From: Pseudomonadota bacterium
GTDB taxonomy: Bacteria > Pseudomonadota > Gammaproteobacteria > Burkholderiales > Burkholderiaceae_C
Direction: 5' to 3'
Assembly (NCBI GenBank): GCA_021808445.1
Contig: JAKBBP010000008.1
Coordinates: 28,024-92,023, forward strand
Length of the DNA stretch: 64,000 nucleotides
Position 1 is the first letter of the stretch. Every line of letters begins with the position of its first letter. The notes beneath the pieces were generated by a model. That model searched no databases. It was not told the origin of the DNA and saw only the letters and a program-made list of their open reading frames with translations. Both the position numbers and the translations under genes were made by a program. This document shows positions 24,940-34,079 of the stretch, one piece after another.

Positions 24940-25919
24940 ACCGTGGACCGCGCGCCCTGTTCGGCGTGCCGGCGCCGGCCAAGCTCAACTGGTTCCTGCA
25001 TGTGCTGGGCCGGCGTGCCGATGGCATGCATGAGCTGCAGACGGTGTTCCAGTTCATCGATTGGTGCGACGAGCTCGACTTTGAATGGCGCGAGGACGGG
25101 CAGATCTCCCGCGAAGGGGGGCCCGGGCTGCCCGAGGAGGATCTGTGCGTGCGCGCGGCCCGCCTGCTGCGCGAGCACACCGGTGCCCGGCCGGGGGTGC
25201 ACATGCGCCTGCGCAAGCGCGTCCCGGCGCAGGCCGGGCTGGGCGGCGGCAGTTCGGACGCCGCCACCGTGCTTCTGGCCCTGAACCTGCTCTGGGGTCT
25301 GGGCCTGCGGCGCGCCGAGCTGCAGCAGCTGGGGGCGCGGCTGGGCGCGGACGTGCCGGTGTTCGTGTTCGGGCGCGACGCCTTCGCGCAGGGCGTGGGC
25401 GAGCAATTGCGCGCCCTGCGCCTGCCGGCATGGAACATGCTGATCGCGTGGCCGGGCGAAGGCCTGTCCACGGCCCAGGTGTTCTCGCACGACTTATTGA
25501 CAAGGAATACGCCGGCCTGCACAATGGAGGGCTTTTGCGAGCACCTCAAAAGGGGGCTTGAAGGGCGTCGCCCAGGAAGCGAGGCAGGGGGCGAGGCGGG
25601 AAGCGAGACCGGAAGCCCGGCGATCGATGCGCGAACCATGCGCGGTCTGCTGGGTTTCGGGGCCAACGACCTGCAGCCCGCCGCGATGGAGTTGCTGCCG
25701 AAGCTGCGCCGCCTGCAGGACTGGCTGGCGCGCCAAGGCGGTGCCGATGGCGGCGACGCCGTGCGCATGAGCGGTTCGGGTTCGGCGATGTTCGTGCCGA
25801 TGGACCCGGCGGCTGCAGGTGGCACGGAGGGTTTCGCTGGGGAAGTTCCAGCCGGGTGGACGGTGCGCATGTGCCGAAGCCTGTCGGAGCATCCGCTGCG
25901 CGACTGGGCGCCCGACTGA
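24936..25919 (+). CDS. ispE: 4-diphosphocytidyl-2-C-methyl-D-erythritol kinase
   Basis: The start is a TTG at 24936 overlapping the lolB stop (TTGA), with GGGAG upstream; no ATG or GTG fits the conserved N terminus PAPAKLNWFLHVLGRRADGMH. The 327-residue GHMP kinase has the ATP-binding AGLGGGSSDAAT (about residues 100-111), LGADVPVFVFG and the C-terminal MSGSGSAMF. It acts in the MEP isoprenoid pathway. A Gly/Ser/Glu-rich insert (about residues 209-229) and a locally less GC-rich patch around 25495-25560 are unusual. Confidence 0.95.
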   Translation: MNRGPRALFGVPAPAKLNWFLHVLGRRADGMHELQTVFQFIDWCDELDFEWREDGQISREGGPGLPEEDLCVRAARLLREHTGARPGVHMRLRKRVPAQAGLGGGSSDAATVLLALNLLWGLGLRRAELQQLGARLGADVPVFVFGRDAFAQGVGEQLRALRLPAWNMLIAWPGEGLSTAQVFSHDLLTRNTPACTMEGFCEHLKRGLEGRRPGSEAGGEAGSETGSPAIDARTMRGLLGFGANDLQPAAMELLPKLRRLQDWLARQGGADGGDAVRMSGSGSAMFVPMDPAAAGGTEGFAGEVPAGWTVRMCRSLSEHPLRDWAPD

Positions 25920-25956
25920 GAGCTTCGCTTCGAGAGCTTTGCTTCGAGAGCTTTGC
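25918..25956 (+). repeat. 14-bp tandem repeat overlapping the ispE stop codon
   Basis: About 2.8 copies of GAGAGCTTTGCTTC (first copy with C for T) begin inside the ispE TGA and run into the gap before tRNA-Gln. The unit length is not a multiple of three. Confidence 0.7.
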
Positions 25957-26109
25957 AGGACAGCCACGCTGCTGCCGCGCCACTGTCGTTTCAGGCGCGG
26001 GATTGCGTAGAATGCCAGAGGTTGCTGGTTGTGGTGCGGGTTACGAGCCCGCAGGACAGTCCGGCACGCCTCGAAGGTCCGGGATTCGTCCCGGTCCGGG
26101 TCGAGTTGT

Positions 26110-26183
26110 TGGGGAGTCGCCAAGTTGGTTAAGGCACCGGATTTTGATTCCGGCATTCGAGGGTTCGAATCCTTCCTCCCCAG
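26110..26183 (+). tRNA. tRNA-Gln (UUG anticodon)
   Basis: Acceptor TGGGGAG pairs with CTCCCCA, the discriminator is G, and the anticodon loop TTTTGAT carries TTG. It resembles E. coli tRNA-Gln. CCA is not encoded (CCC follows), so the 3' end needs nucleotidyltransferase. It lies between ispE and prs, its usual place in betaproteobacteria. A UUCG-capped hairpin (26079-26094) lies in the leader; a TAGAAT at 26008 may be the -10. Confidence 0.93.
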
Positions 26184-26289
26184 CCCCCTTGAGGGCCTGC
26201 CCGCCTCGCAGCGGCATGCGCTGCCGCTGTTCGCTGCGCGGCAGCTGCCGGCGGCCTCGACAACCCCGCAGCGCTAGCGCAGTGCCATC

Positions 26290-27261
26290 ATGACCTCCCA
26301 CGCGGCCGATTTCGTCGTTTTCACCGGCAACGCCAACCCGGCGCTGGCACAACAGGTGGTGGAGCAACTGGGCATCGGGCTCGGGCATGCCTTCGTCGGT
26401 CGTTTCTCCGACGGCGAGGTCACGGTCGAGATCCAGCAGAACGTACGGGCGCGGGAAGTGTTCATCCTGCAGTCCACCTGCGCTCCCACCAACGACAGCC
26501 TGATGGAACTGCTGGTGATGGCCGACGCCCTCAAGCGCGCGTCGGCCGAGCGCATCACCGCCGTGATTCCCTATTTCGGCTACGCCCGCCAGGATCGCCG
26601 GCCCCGTTCGTCGCGCGTGCCCATCACCGCCAAGGTGGTGGCGAACATGCTGCAGGCCGTCGGCATCGCCCGCGTGGTGACGATGGACCTGCACGCCGAC
26701 CAGATCCAGGGTTTCTTCGACATCCCGGTGGACAACATCTACGCCTCGCCCATCCTGCTGGGCGACCTGCGTGCGAAGAACTACAAGGATCTGATCGTCG
26801 TCTCCCCCGACATCGGTGGCGTGGTGCGAGCGCGCGCGCTGGCCAAGCTGATGGACTGCGACCTGGCCATCATCGACAAGCGCCGTCCCAAGCCCAACGT
26901 GTCGGAAGTGATGAACGTGATCGGCGAGATCGACGGGCGCAACTGCATCATCATGGACGACATGGTGGACACCGCGGGCACCCTGACCAAGGCGGCCGAG
27001 GTGCTCAAGGAGCGCGGCGCCCGGCGCGTCGTGGCCTATTGCACCCACCCCGTGTTCTCGGGGCCCGCGATCGAGCGCATCAACGCCAGCGATCTGGACG
27101 AGGTCGTGGTGACCAACACCATTCCGCTGCGCGAGGCCGCGCTGGGCAGTCCCAAGGTGCGTCAACTCTCGGCTGCCCAGCTGATCGCGCAGACCATGAT
27201 GCGCATCGCCCAGGGCGGATCGGTGCTGCAGTTGTTCAACGAACAGGAAACCCTGTTCTGA
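26290..27261 (+). CDS. prs: Ribose-phosphate pyrophosphokinase
   Basis: This 323-residue enzyme makes PRPP from ribose 5-phosphate and ATP, feeding nucleotide, His and Trp synthesis. The motifs are [54 protein letters not shown] and the PRPP loop [13 protein letters not shown]. Length and motifs are standard for class I PRS. It lies between tRNA-Gln and rplY. Confidence 0.97.
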   Translation: MTSHAADFVVFTGNANPALAQQVVEQLGIGLGHAFVGRFSDGEVTVEIQQNVRAREVFILQSTCAPTNDSLMELLVMADALKRASAERITAVIPYFGYARQDRRPRSSRVPITAKVVANMLQAVGIARVVTMDLHADQIQGFFDIPVDNIYASPILLGDLRAKNYKDLIVVSPDIGGVVRARALAKLMDCDLAIIDKRRPKPNVSEVMNVIGEIDGRNCIIMDDMVDTAGTLTKAAEVLKERGARRVVAYCTHPVFSGPAIERINASDLDEVVVTNTIPLREAALGSPKVRQLSAAQLIAQTMMRIAQGGSVLQLFNEQETLF

Positions 27262-27270
27262 AGATTTCCG

Positions 27271-27357
27271 CGCCGCGGCCCTCGGGTCGCGGCGTCCCGG
27301 GCGCCGCGCTGGTCGCGAGCGGGGCGCCTTCATCCCGGGGTCCGTCGGACCCCTTTT
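27271..27357 (+). promoter_or_regulatory. Two-hairpin leader (attenuator-like) before rplY
   Basis: Hairpin 1 pairs CGCCGCG (27271-27277) with CGCGGCG (27288-27294). Hairpin 2 pairs GGGGTCC (27337-27343) with GGACCCC (27347-27353) and is followed by TTTTCTC, an intrinsic-terminator form. The rplY GGAG ribosome binding site comes only a few bases later. It may terminate prs transcripts or act as an attenuator for rplY. Confidence 0.5.
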
Positions 27358-27369
27358 CTCGGAGTCGAC

Positions 27370-27987
27370 ATGAAAGTCGTCGCATTTGAACGTCAGGCGC
27401 AAGGTACCGGTGCGAGCCGCCGCATGCGCAACGCCGGCAAGGTTCCCGGCATCGTCTATGGCGGTGAGCAAAAGCCGCAGCTGATCGAGCTCGATCACAA
27501 CGCGCTGTATCACGCGCTCAAGAAGGAACAGTTCCACTCGTCGATCCTCGACCTGACGGTGGGCGAGCAGCAGACCAAGGTGCTGCTCAAGGCCTACCAG
27601 GTGCATCCCTTCCGTCCGCTGGTGCTGCACGTCGACTTCATGCGCGTGGCAGCGGATCGCAAGATCTCGATGAAGGTGCCGTTGCACTTCAAGGGCGCCG
27701 AGGAATCCCCTGCGGTCAAGCTCGAAGGTGCGATGATCACCCACGTGATCAGCGAGCTCGAAGTGTCCTGCCTGCCCGGGGACCTGCCCGAGTTCATCGA
27801 GGTGGACCTCAGCGGCCTGAGCAAGGGCCACTCCCTGCACGCCAGCGACCTGAAGCTGCCGGCCGGCCTGTCCGTGGTCACCCACGGAGCCGAGAATCCG
27901 GTGATTGCCGCCGTGCTGAGCAAGGGCGGTGAGTCGGCCGAGGAAGCCGCGCCCGCGGGCGACGCAGCCGCACCTGCCGCGTCCTGA
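27370..27987 (+). CDS. rplY: 50S ribosomal protein L25/general stress protein Ctc
   Basis: This 205-residue protein is the long, two-domain Ctc form of L25, which binds 5S rRNA. The N-terminal L25 domain shows [26 protein letters not shown] (split over residues 5-30) and the C-terminal TL5 domain has VDFMRV and [11 protein letters not shown]. An acidic Ala-rich tail ends the protein. It follows prs as is usual, but pth, often next, is not present downstream. Confidence 0.95.
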   Translation: MKVVAFERQAQGTGASRRMRNAGKVPGIVYGGEQKPQLIELDHNALYHALKKEQFHSSILDLTVGEQQTKVLLKAYQVHPFRPLVLHVDFMRVAADRKISMKVPLHFKGAEESPAVKLEGAMITHVISELEVSCLPGDLPEFIEVDLSGLSKGHSLHASDLKLPAGLSVVTHGAENPVIAAVLSKGGESAEEAAPAGDAAAPAAS

Positions 27988-28010
27988 AGCCCGGGCCGGG
28001 CAAGCCGCGC

Positions 28011-28034
28011 CAACGCCGCCTCCGGGCGGCGTTG
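28011..28034. terminator. Hairpin between convergent rplY and thioesterase genes
   Basis: CAACGCCGCC-TCCG-GGCGGCGTTG is a perfect 10-bp stem with a tetraloop. It lies 23 nt after the rplY stop and about 50 nt from the end of the convergent thioesterase. The following bases TCGTTGG are only weakly T-rich, so termination is likely but not certain. Confidence 0.5.
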
Positions 28035-28082
28035 TCGTTGGCGGGATCGAGAGGCCGCGCGGCCGCGGGCCGGACCCGGTGC

Positions 28083-28469
28083 CTATTCCGCCGGAACCGG
28101 CCGCGGCCGGCGGTCCTCGCCCACGCACACATAGGTCAGCGTGGCCTCGGTGACCCGGAACACCTGGGTGTCGGGAATGCCGCGCTCGGCATAGACCTCC
28201 ACGTCCACGGTGATGGAGGTACGGCCCACGCGCACCACCTTGGCGTACAGCGACAGCAGGTCTCCCACCAGGACCGGGTGCTTGAACACGAATTCATTGA
28301 CCGCCACGGTGGCCACGCGGCCCTTCGCGCGCCGGGCGGCGGCCACGCCCCCGGCGATGTCGACCTGGGCCATGATCCAGCCGCCGAAGATGTCCCCGTG
28401 CATGTTCACGTCCGAGGGCATCGGCTGGATGCGCAGGATCGGCTCGGGTTGGGTGGGAAGGCTTTGCAT
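28083..28469 (-). CDS. YciA-type acyl-CoA thioesterase (hotdog fold)
   Basis: From ATG 28469 the protein has 128 residues. The motif RIQPMPSDVNMHGDIFGGWIMAQVD (split across residues 14-38) contains the catalytic Asn/Asp region of YciA-type thioesterases, and VNEFVFKHPVLVGDLLSLYAKV is the second conserved segment. Such enzymes hydrolyse acyl-CoAs. An upstream ATG at 28670 would add a repetitive Phe-His-Ser tail translated from a 12-bp tandem repeat and overlap the divergent ABC gene; I consider it spurious. Confidence 0.85.
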   Translation of the reverse strand: MQSLPTQPEPILRIQPMPSDVNMHGDIFGGWIMAQVDIAGGVAAARRAKGRVATVAVNEFVFKHPVLVGDLLSLYAKVVRVGRTSITVDVEVYAERGIPDTQVFRVTEATLTYVCVGEDRRPRPVPAE

Positions 28470-28481
28470 CGGATCCCCGCT

Positions 28482-28541
28482 GGAATGGAACGCTGAATGG
28501 AGCGCTGAATGGAACGTTGAACGGAACGCTGAACGGACCAC
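28482..28541 (+). repeat. 12-bp tandem repeat in the thioesterase-ABC transporter gap
   Basis: About 4.7 copies of a 12-bp unit, TGAATGGAACGC with 1-2 changes per copy, occupy the space between the divergent thioesterase and ABC transporter genes. Degenerate, related GGATGGNNC-type units continue to about 28590. The gap 28470-28668 holds no gene. Confidence 0.75.
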
Positions 28542-28668
28542 AGGATGGAGCTCTGGATGGTCCACTGGATCAGGCACTGGACGGAACGTGGCTGAAAACC
28601 CGAACGCCTGTGCATGAAACAGGGCAAACCCGAATAATGCACCAATTGGCGCAAGTCCGACATTTCGC

Positions 28669-30522
28669 ATGAGAGACCACTCCCGATCCTCCCCGCCGCC
28701 GGAAGGCGCGGCCGCGTCGCTGCCCGGAGCGCGCTGGGCCGCGCTGCGCCAGCTCGCGCCCTACCTGTGGCATTACCGCGGGCGCGTGGTGCTGGCCCTG
28801 CTCATGCTGGTGGCGGCCAAGCTGGCCAACGTCGGCGTGCCCATCGTGCTCAAGCACATCGTCGACGATCTGCAGCTGCGCCCCGGGGATCCGCGTGCCG
28901 TGCTGGTGGTTCCCGTCGCGCTGCTGCTGGCCTACGGGGCGTTGCGGGTGGGCGTGTCGCTGTTCACCGAGCTGCGCGAGGTGGTGTTCTCCAGGGTCAC
29001 CCAGGGCGCGGTGCGCCGGATCGCGCTGCAGGTCTTCGACCATCTGTTCTCCCTCTCGTTGCGCTATCACCTGCAGCGCCAGACCGGCGGCATGTCGCGG
29101 GACATCGAGCGTGGAACCCGCGCCATCTCCAGCCTGGTGTCGTTCACCCTCTACAGCGTCCTGCCCACGCTGGTGGAAATGGGCCTGGTCATCGGCATCC
29201 TGGTCGTGCGCTACGACTGGTGGTTCGCCGCCGTGGCCCTCGGGGCGCTGGTGCTCTACATCAGCTTCACCATCGTGGTCACCGAATGGCGCACCGGGCT
29301 GCGACGCACGATGAACGAGCAGGATTCACGCGCCAACCAGCGCGCGGTCGATGGGCTGCTGAACTACGAGACGGTCAAGATCTTCGGCAACGAGGCCTGG
29401 GAAGCCCAGCGCTACGACGCCAATCTGAAGCGCTGGATGCACGCTGCCGTGCTGTCGCAGAACTCCCTTTCGGTGCTCAACCTGGGCCAGAGCATCATCA
29501 TCGCCGCGGCGGTCACGCTGCTGGTGTGGAGGGCCACCGTCGGCGTGGTCGACGGCACCATGAGCCTGGGCGACCTGGTGCTGGTCAACGCCTTCATGAT
29601 CCAGCTGTACGCGCCCCTGAATTTCCTGGGGGTGATCTACCGCGAACTGCGCCAGGCGCTGACCGACCTGGAGCGCATGTTCACCATCCTGCACCAGGAC
29701 CGCGAGGTGGCCGACGCGCCTGGGGCGACCGAGTTGCGCGTCGGCGCGGGCACCGTGCGCTTCGAGGACGTGCACTTTGCCTACCAATCCGGCCACGAGG
29801 TGCTCAAGGGGCTGAGTTTCGAGGTTCCGGGCGGCAGCACCGTGGCGGTGGTGGGACCTTCCGGCGCTGGCAAGTCCACCCTGTCGCGACTGCTGTTCCG
29901 GTTCTACGACCCGCAGGCCGGCAGGATCCTGATCGACGGGCAGGACATCGCGACGGTCACCCAGGCGAGCCTGCGCGCCGCACTGGGCCTGGTGCCGCAG
30001 GACACGGTGCTGTTCAACGACACCATCGCCTACAACATCGCCTACGGCCGGCCGGGTGCCCCGCACGATGAGGTGGAGCGCGTCGCCCGCGCCGCGCAGA
30101 TCCACGATTTCATCGTGCGCCAGCCCGACGGCTACCAGACCCAGGTGGGCGAGCGCGGCCTGAAGCTCTCGGGCGGGGAGAAGCAGCGCGTGGCCATCGC
30201 GCGCGCGCTGCTGAAGAACCCGCCGGTGCTGATGTTCGACGAGGCGACCTCTCAGCTGGATTCCGCCAACGAGCGCGCGATCCAGGCCGAGATCCGCGAC
30301 GCCGCGCGCGACCGCACCACCCTGATCATTGCCCACCGCCTGTCCACCGTCGTCGACGCGCACCAGATCCTGGTGCTGGCCGACGGACGCATCCAGGAGC
30401 GTGGCACCCACGCCGAGCTGCTCGCCGCCGGCGGCCTGTACGCGCGCATGTGGGAGCTGCAGCAACAGCGCGAGGGCGCCGAGGCCTCGGGGCTGGAAGC
30501 CGCCCTGCGCGTGGTGGCCTGA
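28669..30522 (+). CDS. ATM1/HMT1-type ABC exporter (fused permease and ATPase)
   Basis: This 617-residue half-transporter has a six-helix membrane domain (about residues 25-330) followed by an ATPase domain: Walker A GPSGAGKS, the Q-loop [19 protein letters not shown], the signature [16 protein letters not shown] and Walker [15 protein letters not shown]. The stretch [19 protein letters not shown] is typical of the ATM1 branch, which exports glutathione- or sulfur-linked compounds and metals. It would work as a homodimer in the inner membrane. The substrate is not determinable here. Confidence 0.9.
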   Translation: MRDHSRSSPPPEGAAASLPGARWAALRQLAPYLWHYRGRVVLALLMLVAAKLANVGVPIVLKHIVDDLQLRPGDPRAVLVVPVALLLAYGALRVGVSLFTELREVVFSRVTQGAVRRIALQVFDHLFSLSLRYHLQRQTGGMSRDIERGTRAISSLVSFTLYSVLPTLVEMGLVIGILVVRYDWWFAAVALGALVLYISFTIVVTEWRTGLRRTMNEQDSRANQRAVDGLLNYETVKIFGNEAWEAQRYDANLKRWMHAAVLSQNSLSVLNLGQSIIIAAAVTLLVWRATVGVVDGTMSLGDLVLVNAFMIQLYAPLNFLGVIYRELRQALTDLERMFTILHQDREVADAPGATELRVGAGTVRFEDVHFAYQSGHEVLKGLSFEVPGGSTVAVVGPSGAGKSTLSRLLFRFYDPQAGRILIDGQDIATVTQASLRAALGLVPQDTVLFNDTIAYNIAYGRPGAPHDEVERVARAAQIHDFIVRQPDGYQTQVGERGLKLSGGEKQRVAIARALLKNPPVLMFDEATSQLDSANERAIQAEIRDAARDRTTLIIAHRLSTVVDAHQILVLADGRIQERGTHAELLAAGGLYARMWELQQQREGAEASGLEAALRVVA

Positions 30523-30599
30523 GTCCCGGGCGCGGGCCGATCCACTCCTGCGTGCGCTGCGGCCCACTACCATGGGCGCAGCCCTTCCTGCACCGAATC

Positions 30600-31691
30600 A
30601 TGCAAGCTTCCGACTCCCTGCTCCGCATCACCCGGCCCGATGACTGGCACCTGCACCTGCGCGACGGCGACGCGCTGGCCTGGACGGTGCCGTGGAGCGC
30701 GGCGCAGTTCGCCCGCGCCATCGTCATGCCCAATCTGAAGCCGCCGGTGGTGGATACCGCGCAGGCGCTGGCTTATCGCGAGCGGGTGCTGGCGGCGCGT
30801 CCGGCCGGCTCGGACTTCCAGCCCCTGATGACCCTGTACCTGACCGACCGCACCCCGCCCGCCGAGATCGCCCGCGCGCGCGCCAGCGGCGCGGTGTTCG
30901 GGGTCAAGCTGTATCCGGCCGGTGCCACGACGAATTCCGACAGCGGAGTGACCGACCTGCGTCACGTGCACGGCGTGCTCGAGGCCATGCAGCGCGAGGC
31001 CATGCCGCTGCTGGTGCACGGCGAAGTCACCGACCCCGAGGTGGACGTGTTCGACCGCGAGGCGGTGTTCCTGGAGCGCCACCTGGAGCCGCTGCGTCGC
31101 GATTTCCCGGAACTCAAGGTCGTGCTGGAGCACATCACCACCTCGCAGGCGGTGGATTTCGTGCTGGCGAATGACGCGCGCGACGCGCGCGGTGCGCCGC
31201 TGCTGGGTGCCACGCTGACCGCGCATCACCTGCTGCACAGCCGCAATGCGATGTTCCGCGGCGGTCTGCGTCCGCACTATTACTGCCTGCCGGTGCTCAA
31301 GCGTGAAACCCACCGCAGGCGCCTGCTGGAGGCGGCATGCAGCGGGGACGCACGCTTTTTCCTGGGTACCGATTCGGCACCCCACGCGCGGGGCGCGAAG
31401 GAGGCCGATTGCGGCTGCGCGGGCTGTTTCAGCGCCGTGCACGCGCTGGAGCTGTACGCGCAGGCTTTCGAGCAGGCCGGCTGCCTGCAGCGCCTGGAAG
31501 GATTCGCCAGCCACTTCGGCGCGGATTTCTACGGCCTGCCGCGCAATCGCGGCACCCTCGAGCTGCGCCGCGAGTCCTGGGAGGTGCCGCCGAGCCTGGG
31601 CTATCTGGACGGCGAGATCGTCCCCGTGGACGCCGGTGCGCGCCTGGGTTGGCGGGCGCGGCCCGCTGCTGCGCCGCAACAGCAGGCATAA
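30600..31691 (+). CDS. pyrC: Dihydroorotase
   Basis: From ATG 30600 the protein has 363 residues and is of the E. coli PyrC type. The zinc ligands HLHLRDG appear at the start, the carbamylated Lys in [18 protein letters not shown], then [17 protein letters not shown], and [14 protein letters not shown] near the C terminus. It catalyses ring closure of carbamoyl-aspartate in pyrimidine synthesis. No clear ribosome binding site is visible. It ends 8 nt before the RNase P RNA. Confidence 0.95.
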   Translation: MQASDSLLRITRPDDWHLHLRDGDALAWTVPWSAAQFARAIVMPNLKPPVVDTAQALAYRERVLAARPAGSDFQPLMTLYLTDRTPPAEIARARASGAVFGVKLYPAGATTNSDSGVTDLRHVHGVLEAMQREAMPLLVHGEVTDPEVDVFDREAVFLERHLEPLRRDFPELKVVLEHITTSQAVDFVLANDARDARGAPLLGATLTAHHLLHSRNAMFRGGLRPHYYCLPVLKRETHRRRLLEAACSGDARFFLGTDSAPHARGAKEADCGCAGCFSAVHALELYAQAFEQAGCLQRLEGFASHFGADFYGLPRNRGTLELRRESWEVPPSLGYLDGEIVPVDAGARLGWRARPAAAPQQQA

Positions 31692-31699
31692 TCGCGCCC

Positions 31700-32035
31700 G
31701 GCGAAGCAGGCTGGGCAGTCGCGCCGCGCAAGCGGCGAGGAAGGTCCGGACTCCACAGGGCAGGGTGACGGCTAACGGCCGTGCGCGGCGACGCGACGAA
31801 CAGGGCCACAGAGACGAGTATGCGCGGCGCGAGCCGCGCGGACGTGAAACGCGGCAACCTCCACCCGGAGCAACACCAAATAGGCAGGCGAAGGCGCCGC
31901 AAGGCGCCGGGAGCGCGGCCCGCGCGAGCCTGCGGGTAGGTGGCACCGAGCCGCTCCGGTAACGGGCGGCCCAGAGGAATGACTGCCACATCGGGCGACC
32001 GATGCACAGAATCCGGCCTACAGGCCTGCTTCGCC
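31700..32035 (+). ncRNA. rnpB: RNase P RNA, class A
   Basis: The ends pair perfectly over 12 bp (31700-31711 with 32024-32035, helix P1). Conserved blocks are GGCAGTCGC near the 5' end, GAGGAAGGTCCGGACTCC, AACGGC, AAATAGGCAGG, GTAACGGGCGGCCCAGAGG-type P8/P9 region, and the 3' CAGAATCCGGC. The length of about 336 nt is normal. It is the catalytic RNA for tRNA 5' maturation. Open frames drawn across it are artefacts. Confidence 0.92.
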
Positions 32036-32186
32036 CCTTATTTCCCCAAACTCCCCCCAATTTCGCTGCATGCATCCAGGCACTCGCCTGCGTTCGGGCT
32101 TTGCGCTGCGCACCGCCGCGATGTCAACCCGTTACTTTCAACCCAATCTTCAAGTCCTTATTTCAAGGGGGTTTTTTTCGAAAAAT

Positions 32187-32202
32187 CTGGTTAAATAACC
32201 AG
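32187..32202. promoter_or_regulatory. 7-bp inverted repeat upstream of the mra promoter
   Basis: CTGGTTA-AA-TAACCAG is a perfect palindrome in an AT-rich stretch about 52 bp upstream of the mra -35 element. The bases just before it (TTTTTTTCGAAAAA) are also symmetric. A regulator site is possible; none is known to me. The T-run at 32172-32178 after AAGGGGG may end rnpB transcription. No gene lies between 32036 and 32354. Confidence 0.4.
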
Positions 32203-32254
32203 TATCCGATTCGCGCTAAGTCATTGTTTGGTAAGCGAAATTTTCTGCCTGCTA

Positions 32255-32283
32255 TTGACGGGGCACTGTTTGCCCCATACAGT
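32255..32283 (+). promoter_or_regulatory. Putative mra promoter of the division/cell wall cluster
   Basis: TTGACG (32255-32260), a 17-bp spacer and TACAGT (32278-32283) form a good sigma-70 promoter. The predicted start, about 32290, falls inside the MraZ repeat array, giving a leader of about 65 nt before the mraZ GTG. Confidence 0.65.
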
Positions 32284-32320
32284 GCAGCCAAGTGCAGAAA
32301 AGTGGGTGAAAGTGCAGCGG
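32281..32320 (+). promoter_or_regulatory. Four 10-bp direct repeats: MraZ binding region
   Basis: Four consecutive decamers, AGTGCAGCCA, AGTGCAGAAA, AGTGGGTGAA and AGTGCAGCGG, repeat in phase with one DNA turn. MraZ is known to bind direct repeats with 10-bp spacing upstream of its own gene. The array overlaps the -10 and transcription start, so autorepression is expected. Confidence 0.75.
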
Positions 32321-32354
32321 CACGACCCGGCACCAGGCGGACTCGGAGAAGCGC

Positions 32355-32783
32355 GTGTTCATCGGCATATCGGCATTGACGCTGGACGGCAAAGGTCGCA
32401 TGACCGTGCCTGCGCGTCACCGCGACATGCTGCTGGCGCAGGCCGCCGGACGCCTCACCCTGACCAAGAGCCCCGAGGGTTGTCTGCTCATGTTCGGCGA
32501 TCAGCAGTGGCAGGAGTTTCGCGCCAAGATCGCCGCGCTGCCCATGTCGGCGCAGGGCTGGAAGCGCATCTACCTGGGGCATGCCACCGAGACCGAGATC
32601 GACGCCAGCGGGCGGGTGCTCATTCCGCCCGAGTTGCGTGTCGCGGCGCATATCGAGCGCGACATCGATCTCATCGGCATGGGCTCGCATTTCGAAGTCT
32701 GGGACCGCGCCACGCATCAGGCGCGCGAGGCGGCGGTGATCGAGGCCGGAATGCCCGATGCCGTGCGCGACATCGTGGTGTGA
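32355..32783 (+). CDS. mraZ: Transcriptional regulator MraZ
   Basis: This 142-residue protein starts with GTG at 32355 behind CGGAGAAG. It contains two AbrB/SpoVT-like halves: FIGISALTLDGKGRMTVPARHR at the N terminus and TETEIDASGRVLIPPELR in the second half. MraZ forms ring-shaped oligomers and represses the division/cell wall operon. Four 10-bp repeats in its promoter fit its known mode of binding. rsmH starts 12 nt downstream. Confidence 0.95.
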   Translation: MFIGISALTLDGKGRMTVPARHRDMLLAQAAGRLTLTKSPEGCLLMFGDQQWQEFRAKIAALPMSAQGWKRIYLGHATETEIDASGRVLIPPELRVAAHIERDIDLIGMGSHFEVWDRATHQAREAAVIEAGMPDAVRDIVV

Positions 32784-32795
32784 AGGTGCCCCCCG

Positions 32796-33773
32796 ATGTC
32801 CGCTCCGTCCCATCGCGCTGCAGCCGCGCTGCAGCATCGCACCGTGTTGTTGCAGGAGGCCGTCGACTGGCTGGTCGCCGACCCTTGCGGAACCTACGTG
32901 GACGCCACCTTCGGGCGTGGTGGGCACACGCGGGCGCTGCTGGCGCGCCTGCAGCCCCAGGGGCGCGTGGTGGCGCTCGACCGCGACCCGCAGGCGATCG
33001 AGGCGGGCGGGGAACTTTCCCGCGCCGAGCCGCGCCTGCGCCTGGTGCACGCGGCCTTCTCCGAATGGGGTGCGGTGCTGGATGGGCTTGGCATCGCCAA
33101 GGTCCAGGGCCTGCTGCTGGATCTTGGCGTGTCCTCGCCCCAGCTGGACCAGACCGAACGGGGCTTCAGTTTCCGCGGCGATGCTCCGCTGGACATGCGC
33201 ATGGACACGACGCGCGGCTTCACGGCGGCGCAATTCCTGAGCGAGGCCGACGTCGATGAAATCACCAGGGTGTTGCGGGACTATGGGGACGAACGGGCTG
33301 CTTTCGCGATTGCAAAGGCGATTGTGGCTGGCCGCGAACGGGGCCAGCCCATCACCCGTACCGGGGAGCTTGCCGCCCTCGTTGCGCAAGCGGTGCGCAG
33401 CCGGGAACCGGGCCAGGATCCGGCCACCCGCACCTTTCAGGCTCTTCGGATTCACGTCAATGCCGAACTCGCCGAACTCGAGGCGGCGCTCGCGCAGGTG
33501 ATGGAGCGCCTGGCTGCGGGAGGCCGACTCGTGGTCATCAGCTTCCACTCCCTCGAAGATCGCATCGTCAAGCAATTCGTGCAGGGCCACGCGCGCGCTC
33601 CGGCGCTCACGCCGCAGCAGCGGCGTCTGCCCTTGCCCAGCGCGCGCTTCGAGCCCGGCCTGCGCGCGCTCGCGCGCGTGAGGCCCGGTGAGGCCGAGGT
33701 GCGCGACAACCCGCGCAGCCGTTCGGCCGTGATGCGCGTGGCCGAACGCCTGGCCCAGGGGGCCGAGGCGTGA
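32796..33773 (+). CDS. rsmH: 16S rRNA (cytosine(1402)-N4)-methyltransferase
   Basis: This 325-residue SAM-dependent enzyme modifies C1402 in the ribosomal P site. Motifs are [63 protein letters not shown] and the C-terminal [16 protein letters not shown] and [14 protein letters not shown]. The GTG start of ftsL overlaps its stop codon by 4 nt. Confidence 0.97.
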   Translation: MSAPSHRAAAALQHRTVLLQEAVDWLVADPCGTYVDATFGRGGHTRALLARLQPQGRVVALDRDPQAIEAGGELSRAEPRLRLVHAAFSEWGAVLDGLGIAKVQGLLLDLGVSSPQLDQTERGFSFRGDAPLDMRMDTTRGFTAAQFLSEADVDEITRVLRDYGDERAAFAIAKAIVAGRERGQPITRTGELAALVAQAVRSREPGQDPATRTFQALRIHVNAELAELEAALAQVMERLAAGGRLVVISFHSLEDRIVKQFVQGHARAPALTPQQRRLPLPSARFEPGLRALARVRPGEAEVRDNPRSRSAVMRVAERLAQGAEA

Positions 33774-34069
33774 TCCGCGTGAACCTGCTCCTGCTGGTAC
33801 TGGCCGTCGCCTGCGCGATGAGTCTGGTGCGCGCCCAGTACGAGGCCCGCCGCGGCTTTGCCGCGCTGGATGCCGCGCAGCAGCGAGCCGCCCAGCTCGA
33901 ACTCGATCACGATCGCCTGCAGGTCGAGCTGCGCGCCTTGTCCGTGCCCTCGCGCATCGAGTCCCTGGCCCGCGGCCAGCTCGGCATGGTGCCGATCACT
34001 CCGGCGCGCAGCGACTATGTGAGCGCCGCGCAGCTCCCCGGCCTTCCGGTGAGCATTCCCACGCGATGA
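33770..34069 (+). CDS. ftsL: Cell division protein FtsL
   Basis: This 99-residue bitopic protein starts with GTG (33770) overlapping the rsmH stop. A very short cytoplasmic tail is followed by one membrane helix (residues about 4-21) and a periplasmic leucine-zipper-like helix ([27 protein letters not shown], about 31-57). FtsL forms the FtsQLB complex that activates FtsWI. Position between rsmH and ftsI supports the call because the sequence is weakly conserved. Confidence 0.9.
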   Translation: MIRVNLLLLVLAVACAMSLVRAQYEARRGFAALDAAQQRAAQLELDHDRLQVELRALSVPSRIESLARGQLGMVPITPARSDYVSAAQLPGLPVSIPTR

Positions 34070-34079
34070 TGCAGCTGCC

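Noticed and set aside
28470..28670. N-terminal extension of the thioesterase through the 12-bp repeat
   Set aside because: The added sequence is repetitive and overlaps the ABC transporter start. The YciA fold begins at Met 28469.
31246..31962. Open frames running through pyrC into the RNase P RNA
   Set aside because: They are pyrC shadows plus structured RNA; no protein family is recognisable.
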